From NCBI GenBank assembly GCA_963580285.1, contig OY757012.1, positions 166,892,652-166,956,651 of the forward strand: a DNA stretch of 64,000 nucleotides, in the 5' to 3' direction. A program made the position numbers and the translations under genes. The DNA is from Lucinisca nassula. Its lineage: Eukaryota; Mollusca; Bivalvia; Lucinida; Lucinidae. The notes beneath the pieces were generated by a model. The model made no database searches, was not told the origin of the DNA, and worked only from the letters and a program-made list of their open reading frames with translations. Below, one piece after another: positions 55,664 to 64,000 of the stretch (position 1 is its first letter; each line of letters begins with the position of its first letter).

Positions 55664-56610
55664 CCACAAAACGCAGCATCTGATCAGGATCTACACTATT
55701 TGATTAAAATACATCAGCTAAGTGTTAAACGAAACAGTATAAATCCCAGTCCAGGACTATTTTCCCAACATACACTCAGAGACAGTTGACCTAAATACAT
55801 CAGCTAAGTGTTAAACGAAACAGTATAAATCCCAGTCCAGGACTATTTTCCCAACATACACTCAGAGACAGTTGTATAAATCCCAGTCCAGGACTATTTT
55901 TCCAACATACACTCAGAGACAGTTGACCTAAATACATCAGCTAAGTGTTAAACGAAACAGTATAAATCCCAGTCCAGGACTATTTTTCCAACATACACTC
56001 AGAGACAGTTGACCTAAATACATCAGCTAAGTGTTAAACGAAACAGTATAAATCCCAGTCCAGGACTATTTTTCCAACATACACTCATTGATTAAAATAC
56101 ATCAGCTAAGTGTTAAACGAAACAGTATAAATCCCAGTCCAGGACTATTTTCCCAACATACACTCAGAGACAGTTGTATAAATCCCAGTCCAGGACTATT
56201 TTCCCAACATACACTCAGAGACAGTTGTATAAATCCCAGTCCAGGACTATTTTACCAACATACACTCAGAGACAGTTGACCTACCAGTACTCTCTCGCTT
56301 TGATTTGTTTTATGTGAAGGTATCCCTTGGAACAGTATAAATCCCAGTCCAGGACTATTTTCCCAACATACACTCATTGATTAAAATACATCAGCTAAGT
56401 GTTAAACGAAACAGTATAAATCCCAGTCCAGGACTATTTTCCCAACATACACTCATTGATTAAAATACATCAGCTAAGTGTTAAACGAAACAGTATAAAT
56501 CCCAGTCCAGGACTATTTTACCAACATACACTCAGAGACAGTTGTATAAATCCCAGTCCAGGACTATTTTCCCAACAAACACTCAGAGACAGTTGACCTA
56601 CTAGTACTCT
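55664..56610 (+). repeat. two-module higher-order tandem repeat
   Basis: Module 1 (about 51 bp) is TATAAATCCCAGTCCAGGAC / TATTTTCCCAACATACACTC / AGAGACAGTT. Module 2 (about 35 bp) is GACCTAAATACATCAGC / TAAGTGTTAAACGAAACAG. They alternate as 1-2 or 1-1-2, with about eleven copies of module 1. A longer interposed block, CTCTCGCTTTGATTTG, occurs at 56290 and 56605. Confidence 0.8.
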
Positions 56611-56781
56611 CTCGCTTTGATTTGTTTTATGTGTTCCTTCATCGAAGAAGGTATCCCTTGGAAGCACGGAATACACTACAGAAATGAAAAATGTAGTGTG
56701 TGCAAGTTTTTCTCAGAATCAGAATTGTTACTGGTGACACGTCAAATAACATCCATTCACCAGGACCTGTGATATGGGAAC

Positions 56782-57385
56782 TTAGTACCTAGCTCTCACC
56801 AAAAAGGTTAACTTCGCTAATATCTTCTGCACCTTCAGCTGAAGAAATGATCGAATCGGGAAGGGCATTCCAATCTCTAATGGACCGAGTGAAGAATGCA
56901 CCTTTGTTAGTATCAGTTCTTGCAGTAGGGGTCTGAAATGCAAACAAGTGATGATTTCTACAGCGCCTAGCTTGGGGAACCGGGTCATCTTTTGGCATGC
57001 TGGCTGCATCCTTTAGACATTTGTACAATAGTAATAGACTATTGTTTCTTCTTCTTTTCTTGAGAGACCATTCACTAGTATTCCAGTCATATCCCCAGTT
57101 TCAAAGCAGTAATAGCTAGTTCTATTCTGAACTTTTTCAATTTCTTCTCGAAGGACAACTCCCTTGGGGTCTGATAGATTGGGCAAACAAGTCCTTTACA
57201 TGCTGCTTCTTTTACAACCTGGGGACACTGATAAAACCGAGTGTTCTATTTACCTTAGTATACATGTTTCTAATATATGTATTCCATCTCAAGTCATGTG
57301 TTATTGTGACACCTAGGTATTTAATGGAATCCAGATTCTCGAGGACCTTACCCTCTAAGGAGTAAGAAGCCACAGTTGTATTTTG
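56782..57385 (-). pseudogene. LINE ORF2 3' end (RT thumb and C-terminus), decayed
   Basis: Minus-strand pieces across three frames read LDSIKYLGVTITHDLRWN, then TYIRNMYTKVNRTLGF. KRRRNNSLLLLYKCLKDA and FFTRSIRDWNALPDSI follow. These match the region after the RT catalytic core and the C-terminal R.IRDWN.LP block of CR1/Jockey-like non-LTR retrotransposons. Several frameshifts and stops break it. The upstream RT motifs A-C are not in this piece; the motif A region of a similar element lies on the same strand at 59330-59905. Confidence 0.75.
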
Positions 57386-57744
57386 GGGTCGATTTTAAAA
57401 ATCTGGGTCGATTGTTTTACAATCGACCCAAAGTTACTAATGACACGTTACTATCACTTATTTAAGGAAACCAAGACTATGGAATTAATAGAAAAAGGTC
57501 GTGCTATTTTTATCGATGTTAAATGTAGGTCAGAGTGTTGCAAGTTGCTGGGCGGGTTTACCCAGATTAGATGCCGTGAAATGCATCTGCTCAGCCGGCT
57601 TCTTATGATCTGCACTGATTGCTTAAAATACTTGTTTACAAGGTAAAAGACTCAGCTGTCAATTCTTTTCTATAATCGAAAGGGTGTACGGTTTTGATGA
57701 TGTCAAATGCAGTCCTGATATTTCATTGCGGAATTGTTTGTTTT
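57386..57744. other. spacer with family G-like hairpin
   Basis: AGATTAGATGCCGTGAAATG / CATCTGCTCAGC near 57560-57600. An 87-codon plus frame (57383-57646) runs through it and is unassigned. Confidence 0.4.
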
Positions 57745-58030
57745 GTTTGTTTGATTTGAAGTTTAACGTCCCCGTCAACACTGTAAAGGTCATTTTGGTG
57801 ACGTTGCTTCCAGTTTTGTGGGATTCTTACCCGGCATTGAGATGAAATGACATATCAAGTCCTGCCGCCAAATGGAACCAATAGGGTTTATAAGCATGGA
57901 CGGGCCGACCCGCACCGCATTGCCTGGGCAGGCTTAGATCCTCTAAGCGGTTTACCAGTACTCATGTGCGGGCCGGTTTCAGCTCTGCGTGGAAGCATCA
58001 TGCAGCCCATCTATTTCTTAAAGCCCCGAT
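57745..58030 (+). mobile_element. family C repeat, complete copy
   Basis: TTGTTTGATTTGAAGTTTAACGTCCC through TTCTTAAAGCCCCGATT. It is flanked by duplicated TTCATTGCGGAATT (near 57722 and 58029), a good candidate target duplication of about 14 bp. Confidence 0.85.
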
Positions 58031-59329
58031 TCATTGCGGAATTTTCTCAAAATTAAAATGTAGTGTATGTTTATGTATGTTTGAAATAGATGGCAGTATA
58101 TATTGCTTTAATGTTAGCAAGTAGTAGAATGGACGTGCCCAACTTCAGTGATGGAAGAGTGCTATCCAGAAACTTAAGGGTGAGAGGGCTTAAGGGTAAA
58201 TTAATCAAAGCACTGGCAGCACTGATTATCAGATTGTCTCTGAGTGCAGGCTGTAAAAATAATCATGAACGGGGACTTGGGCTGTTTCGGTATACCCTAA
58301 AAGTCTTGTACATAATGCAAACAGTGAAAATACGGCGCTAGACTTATTTAAGCCCTTGGTTTTAATAGTTGTGTTCATGCATTCCATATTTTATCTTTAG
58401 CCACCATGCAAGGCTAGATTTTTTCTTTATCCTGACTCTAACATCTAGTGATATCTGACGAGAAATTGTGTCTGAGGGGAACTGAGGAATGGCACATCTA
58501 TTCATGGTATCAACTAAAGATACTTTATAAAAAATCAAATCTTATCAGACTTTATAAGTCTAATACGGCGCCTGAGCTGGGTCTAGACTGTTTGCCAAAC
58601 CAACCACATGATTCCAGTCCAGATTGTACAGATGTATGCAACACTCTGACCTCGTAGTGGAACACATAACACGGCTACTTTTGGGTCGATTGTTTGTAAA
58701 TCAAACCAAATTTACTACTAAGCAGAAAAGCTCTTCAGAACTAAAGTACACGTGACTGTCACTGACTTGTCAGAATAACTTTTTATAGATAATAGCCGCA
58801 GTGAAGTAAGATAGTTTCGTAAGTGGGTTATCTTGGAATCATAGGCTGGGCTTGGAAAACAATGTAGACCCAGACCAGACGCCACAGAACGCAGCGTCTG
58901 ATAAAGATCTAAACTATTTACTTAAAAACGGAATTTTAGGGTTAAATGAAACAGTTCAAATCACATTCCAGGACTATTTCTCCGACCTACACTCAGAGAT
59001 AATCGACCCACCAGTACTCTCCGTGCTTTGATTTTTCAAGTTACCCGCTTAATATTGCATTTAACGGGCTGAAATCTCACACCCGATTTTCTTGCTCAAC
59101 TGCCTAATCTATCTGTATCATGAGTCATCTGCATCTTCAATATCCCAGAAGCAAACACAGTCGCCTGCGCACAGTCTTATTTCTGAGTCAACGTCAGTGG
59201 AAATATTATTAATGCACAAGGAGAACCACAATGTACCACGGACACACCACTATGGGACCCAGACAACCAAGTTTCACCATTAACAGCAACTCTATTTCTA
59301 TAATAAAGAAAGGAATACATTCATTTGAG
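58031..59329. other. unassigned stretch with scattered G hairpins
   Basis: A hairpin at 58860-58930 (GTAGACCCAGACCAGACGCC / GCAGCGTCTGATAAAGATCT). Parts near 58940-59010 resemble the 55.7 kb repeat (ATTCCAGGACTATTT, CTACACTCAGAGATAATCGA). No convincing ORF. Confidence 0.4.
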
Positions 59330-60150
59330 AATTTTTCCCCAATTCCAACTTGGCTTTAGGTAATTCATGAGGGGGCGTGTCAAAAGCCTTCTTGAGGTCC
59401 AGAATAAATGTGCCCACCTGCCCCCTTTTCCAAGATTTTTACCCAGTCATTAATAACTGTGCTCAACTGAGTTTCACAGCTATGCATTTTCTTAAATGCA
59501 TGATGCCTGTCTGACAAAGTTTATGTTCATCCAAATAGGTCATGATGTTTGAGCAGACTATATGTTCAAGCAATTTACATGGACCACAAGTCAGGGGCGC
59601 AGAACGATAATTACGAGCAAGAGCCTTCTCTCCTTTTTAAAGAGTTGACAAAGGTTCGCAAGGAGACATTCCTCGGGGATTTCACCCGTGTCAAGGGACT
59701 ATTGGCATGGATGTGAAAATACTGAACCTAGCTCATTTGTTAGTTCCTGTAGGACTCTAGAATGAAGCTCATCAGATCCTACAGCTTTAGATGGATTCGA
59801 ACCTTTAAGTAACTTGATCACTCCCTCCGATAACACAATACTATCCATGGAAGGGGCCGATCCTTTAGGCAATGGATCCGCCTTGATATCGGTTTTATTG
59901 AACACACCATTGAATTGTTCAAATATTAAAGACAGCCAGTCTTAAAGAAGTCCAGCTAGCTTTCAGCGAGATTCCTCTTACGATCATGCCGGCGAAACAT
60001 CACTGATTGCTGCGTCACGAGGCGACTGTAGCATCTATCGTCGGAAGCTATAGAAGTCTGGTCGTAGATTTTGAGTCCTGCACCATCTCTAATGATCGCG
60101 TCATTCGCAATGGTCTTCCGAAGGCATCGGTGACCAAAGCCTAATAAACG
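59330..60150 (-). pseudogene. LINE ORF2 RT N-terminal part, decayed
   Basis: The minus strand reads GVIKLLKGSNPSKAVGSDEL, HSRVLQELTNELGSVF and GEIPEECLLANLCQLFKKE. Then, with shifts, come TCGPCKLLEHIVCSNIMTYL, HSCETQLSTVINDWVKILE and FILDLKKAFDTPPHELPK. These are the finger region and motif A of CR1/Jockey-type RTs (LDF.KAFD.VPH in intact elements; the first Asp is kept here). 59905-60150 contains the ORF part before it. Frameshifts and stops are frequent. Confidence 0.75.
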
Positions 60151-60157
60151 ACCTTAA

Positions 60158-60366
60158 CTCTTATCATGCTGTTCACGACAACCCCTATCTTTGGAAACAG
60201 TGTAGCTCCAGATCAGATGGCTTCTGAAGAAGCCATCTGATCAGGATCTACACTGTTTGACATTAAGTTTATGGCTTTGAAAGAATTAATTACATCAAGT
60301 AATCTGATTGGTTCAAAGTCAGAAATATATGCTATATAATAAACTGAATATTCAGCAAGAGAAGGG
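60158..60366. mobile_element. family G MITE
   Basis: TTAA at the left (60154-60157); ends CTCTTATCATGCTG / CAGCAAGAGAAGGG; right flank ATAA. Hairpin TCCAGATCAGATGGCTTC / GAAGCCATCTGATCAGGA is near perfect. It abuts the LINE piece. Confidence 0.8.
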
Positions 60367-60504
60367 ATAAAGCCCGATTGTTTGCCATCTCTACCTTTTG
60401 TACTACTATTGACCATGGTATCAGATATTGTGAAACTGTTTATGAAAGATTAGGGAAAGATGTGTTTTGGTCTATTAAGAATTCTAGTGAGGTACTAAAT
60501 AAAT

Positions 60505-60690
60505 TAAGTTTTGTTTGCTTTTAACGTCCCCGTCAACACTGTAAAGGTCATTTTGGAGATGTTCATAAGGACAGTTACTTCCCCACAAAATGGCCATCAA
60601 AGTAGAAGTAAAACAAAGATCAGGAATCGATTCAATTAACTTACTCCACCCACCAAAGACACCAAAGGGAAAGAAACACAAACATTAAGA
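60505..60690 (+). mobile_element. family C and D fragments before the LINE ORF1
   Basis: TTTAACGTCCCCGTCAACAC (C), then CAAAGATCAGGAATCGATTC and CACCAAAGGGAAAGAAACAC (D). D may be the 5' UTR of the LINE that follows 40 bp later. Confidence 0.55.
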
Positions 60691-60729
60691 AGAAATAAGA
60701 GACAATGATAAGGTAAAACATGATGAAGT

Positions 60730-61704
60730 ATGCATGAAGGGGGCAGCCCTAATCCTATTACAGTGAACTCTGAAATGCTTTTATGTGAAGGTAATGTTGC
60801 AAATAAGACTAACTGTCAAAAAACACAGGACTCCCTACTGGGTAAGGGTAATAATAAGGAAAAGGGAAAATCTAGTAAGACTAATAATAAAAAAATGACA
60901 AAGAAACAAGCTGTAGAGAATGAAGAACTACAAGAGAACCTAAACTTGGCGAAATCCTATATTAGAAAACTTGAAAGCCGTTTACTTGAGCTGGAAAACT
61001 CGAATAAACTATTGAGATCTGAGACAAAATTGCACACAGCAGATACCCACGTGTTAGAGGGTGAACCAAAATGGAACAACCCTCATAATACAGTGACAAA
61101 TGGAGGTATTACTGGTAGTAATCACGAGATAGAGGCCCTGAGAAGTCAGATGAAAAATATAGAAATTGAGCATTTGAAAACCAGAATGACAATGATGGAA
61201 CATAACTTAATACCACAGCGGTATTTTGTATATCAAAATTATCCACCACCTGGGATGCAAGCTCCACAAATGGTACATCCGCATGCCTATATGACGCCAG
61301 GTCTTCATCCGTTTGCTCCTCCAGTTACATCCTATCTGCACCAGGGAATACCAACTCCTGCGGTACATCCATTTGGACCAGCCACATACCCACATATGGT
61401 GTCATTACCACAACAGTGGACAGGATTACCTGTAATACAACCAACAGTGCCTCTGGCCACAACACAGCCTAACACGAATCATATCCCATCGGGAGTATTT
61501 TCTGCAAGTAACATGGCTAACCAAAATGGACATGACAACCTTAATATACAAAGACCAAATACGGTTAAAGAACTCTTCCAGCAGATCTCACATACCAACA
61601 CCGCTAGTGAACAACAAACAACAGAGACCTATACAGAATCTGATAGAACTACCACCAGTGCGGAGGGGGGGGGGATACATCAAGCACAGAAGATCTGGAC
61701 GTGA
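60730..61704 (+). CDS. non-LTR retrotransposon ORF1 protein
   Basis: 324 codons. Residues about 30-60 are Lys/Asn-rich (KGNNKEKGKSSKTNNKKMTK). About 60-100 form a predicted coiled coil (LQENLNLAKSYIRKLESRLL and LELENSNKLL). The middle is Pro/His-rich (PPPGMQAPQMVHPHAYMTPG). The end is Thr/Ser-rich. There is no zinc knuckle or RRM that I can recognise. LINE ORF1 proteins bind element RNA and form the RNP with ORF2. The endonuclease frame follows directly downstream, supporting this role. A nine-G run at 61664-61672 near the end may be a frameshift site; the alternative frame ends at 61717. The reading frame is otherwise intact, so decay is recent. Confidence 0.7.
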   Translation: MHEGGSPNPITVNSEMLLCEGNVANKTNCQKTQDSLLGKGNNKEKGKSSKTNNKKMTKKQAVENEELQENLNLAKSYIRKLESRLLELENSNKLLRSETKLHTADTHVLEGEPKWNNPHNTVTNGGITGSNHEIEALRSQMKNIEIEHLKTRMTMMEHNLIPQRYFVYQNYPPPGMQAPQMVHPHAYMTPGLHPFAPPVTSYLHQGIPTPAVHPFGPATYPHMVSLPQQWTGLPVIQPTVPLATTQPNTNHIPSGVFSASNMANQNGHDNLNIQRPNTVKELFQQISHTNTASEQQTTETYTESDRTTTSAEGGGIHQAQKIWT

Positions 61705-61709
61705 CCTAA

Positions 61710-64000
61710 GTGAATGATAGTCCAGAAAAGGCAGTCGAGTCTGAAAGGGCCAATAGGGAGATGGAACTTGATACAAACAGGACATTGAGTGCTGAGTATG
61801 GTTGTGATACAAAACTGTCAGGAAAGGATAGGCAAAACTCTAATGATAGTGCACAAACTTGTGTTGTAAACCCAGAAGAGAGCTCTACAGCAAAAGCGAG
61901 TACTATGAACAGGAAGGAGGTTTTTTTAGGCAATGGCAGAGCGACAGAGATAACATGGATAGAGCACAAGCAGAACCATTAGTTCTAGGTACTTTGAACG
62001 TTAAAAACGATGAGTCAAATACCCTATATATCCAAAAACTGCTGAAGAGATGTGACATTTTATTTGTACAAGAGACTTGGTTATTTAACTTTCAACTACC
62101 ACTGTTGCAAGAATATTTTAGTTCACATACATCGTTTGGGAAAGCAGTAGATGACGATAATCCTCTCCCTCCTACACAAAAACCTAGGGGTTATGGGGGG
62201 TGGCGTGCTTAGTCAGAAAAGAAATGGACCTACGAACCAAATTTCACTCAAATGGTGGTAACAGAATCATAGTATTAGAAGTACTGAGTGAACCGCAATT
62301 ATGTCTGGTTGGAGCATATATGCCAGTCAGAGGTACCACTACAAGACAAGACTTTCAAGAGACCTTGGATGAGGTCGCAGAAGTCCTCCAAACTTTCAGA
62401 TCAAGTCACATAACCTTTGTGGTAGGGGGTATGAACTCGTCTATGAAGACTCGTTATGGTAACGAAAGGGATAAACTTCTAGAAAAGTTTGTTAATAACA
62501 ACCAGCTGCTACATGGACAGTCTGGCGAATGCACGTATATTCACTCTGATATGATATCCTCATCGGAAATAGATTATATTTTTACTCTAAACAAGCTAAA
62601 GACATTATCTCTAACATTACGGTATTGACAGACTACCTTAATGTATCAGATCACCACCCGGTCATTGCGGAGCTAAAGGTGAATAAGTGTACTCAAACTG
62701 AAGGCTCGAAATCAATTGAAGTCAAGCCAAAATGGGATAAGTGTAATGAACTTTCATACAAAAATTCTATAAGAAAAAATCCAGGGCTGTTCCCTAAGGA
62801 TATAGAAACAGAATTTGACTTTTTATGTGCTATGGGTCACATGACTTCAGTCCTAAAAAGGGCAGCTGCAGAAAGTATACCTGGGCATAAACTCAAGATA
62901 AAGATAAAGACGTCAAAGTGTAAGATTTGGAATGAAAAAATCGATAAAGCAGTAAAAAATCAAGGTACATATGGTGGGAATGGAAAAAAGTGGGTCACCA
63001 AATGAACGAGATCATCCATTGAACAAACAAAGGAGAGATGCAAAGAAGAATATTAGAGCAGAGCAACGGAAAGCAGCTGCATAACGGAAAGTAGAAAACG
63101 TGGAAAAGATAATGAATTCCAGCGCAGACCTTAGACTTTTGCTAAACTGATTAATAAACAACGAAAGACAAATAACAGTAATGTTAAGGCTATTGAGGTT
63201 GATGGGGAGGTCTTCGATACACCTGAAACAGTCTGTAATGGATGGGCTGAGCATTTTGAAAAGCTGGGAGAACCTCTTAATTGTGATCAATTTGATAACA
63301 AACACCTGGATCAAGTTCAAAAGGACATAACATTTATTGAAAAGTTTGTGAGTGACTCATCCAGCCAAATTACTAAAATTACTGAAAAGGAATTACATAC
63401 AGCATTTTCAAGACTGACAAAATATAAAGCTGCAGACATTATGAAGCTTACTAGTGAGCATTTCAAGCTTGGCAGAGGTGTTCTGGATACATATATACTG
63501 GAACTACTGAACTATATACTACAGCAAAAAAATCTCACCAGTTCTTAAAGAAGGATTACTAACTCCAATACATAAAAAAGGGACAAGTCAAACCCCTCTA
63601 ATTATAGGGGAATAACAGTGACACCAGTAATCTTAAAACTTTTAGAACATATACTGAATGAAAGACAAAACAAGACTTTCTTAACAACACAATCAAGACT
63701 ACAGAAAGGATTTACAGCTGGTAGCTCATCAATGGGAGCAGCATTAATCCTGACAGAGTGTATAAACGAACCTAAGGATAAGAAAGAGACCCTTTTTGTA
63801 GCTACTCTGGGTGTACAGAAGGCGTTTGATGTCGTCAATCATGAGCTACTGCTTCGCAAGCTTTACATAGATGGCATCAGGGGAAACGACTGGCTGTTAG
63901 TCCGTGACATCTACACGGATATGCTATCATCTGTCAAATTGGAAGGTCATCTGTCAGCTCCATTTGTCATTCACCAAGGCGTACGTCAAGGGGATGTTTT
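61710..64000 (+). pseudogene. non-LTR retrotransposon ORF2 (endonuclease-RT), frameshifted, cut by window end
   Basis: The open pieces are 61710-61982, 61859-62212, 62200-62628, 62625-63005, 63348-63548 and 63600-64000. Endonuclease motifs are LGTLNVKN, DILFVQETWL, LVGAYMPVRG, VVGGMNSSM (GDFN in active enzymes, so the Asp is lost), SEIDYIF and SDHHPV. RT pieces are KYKAADIMKLTSEHFK, SNYRGITVTPVILKLLEHIL, LQKGFTAGSSS, LGVQKAFDVVNHELLLRKLY (Gly replaces the first motif A Asp) and GVRQGDV. Shifts occur near a seven-T run (about 61920), a six-G run (about 62196) and about 62590. The clade is not resolved. The piece is dead as an enzyme but its ORF1 is open. Confidence 0.8.

Overview
This is a repeat-saturated, AT-rich animal genome window, most likely from a bivalve or other mollusc. 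Four things suggest this: tRNA-headed SINEs with a shared TTCGGAT-type central box, dense foldback and MITE families, extracellular kringle and CUB exons with phase-1 introns, and non-LTR and Ty3/Gypsy-type retroelements. The species cannot be read from the sequence. No bacterial operons, CRISPR array, rRNA or clearly functional tRNA gene is present.

Region 1 to 1.9 kb holds small inverted-repeat elements. Region 1933-22939 is the largest unit: a ~21 kb LTR retroelement bounded by TGTAACGG/CCGTTACA and a 4-bp ATAT target duplication. It has LTRs of about 2.8 kb before later insertions, a tRNA-Leu-like primer-binding site, a purine tract, and a 13.2 kb internal region with no recognisable gag or pol. 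It resembles a large non-autonomous LTR derivative (LARD). Its LTRs carry a dispersed array of GCCTA..TAGGC imperfect palindromes. Its interior holds a small intact ORF resembling the KCTD/T1 (BTB_2) tetramerisation domain, and a nested 5.4 kb TIR transposon (CACTGTG ends, 67-bp TIRs, 5-bp target duplication) filled with two satellite arrays.

Region 23-41 kb contains three exons of one probable minus-strand extracellular gene: a complete kringle exon (40972-41253, phase 1-1) and a CUB domain split over two exons (31442-31641 and 23501-23660, phases 1-0-1). Splice sites and phases agree. Introns of about 9.3 and 7.8 kb are packed with transposable elements, some starting within 15-55 bp of the exon edges. 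The 5' and 3' ends of the gene are not found here.

Region 41-60 kb is a mosaic of recurrent families. Families A and B are MITEs with CATYACG-type ends and a shared central hairpin; C is a ~280-bp dispersed repeat; D is a LINE 5' region with ORF1; E and F are foldbacks; G is a group of TTAA-target, CCC-ended MITEs; three or four tRNA-derived SINE families are also present. There are several minisatellites and two decayed minus-strand LINE pieces. Region 60.7-64 kb is the 5' part of a plus-strand non-LTR retrotransposon, with ORF1 open and an endonuclease-RT ORF2 broken by frameshifts, cut by the window edge.

Functionally, the window is mainly transposon turnover inside and around a host secreted or membrane kringle-CUB gene.
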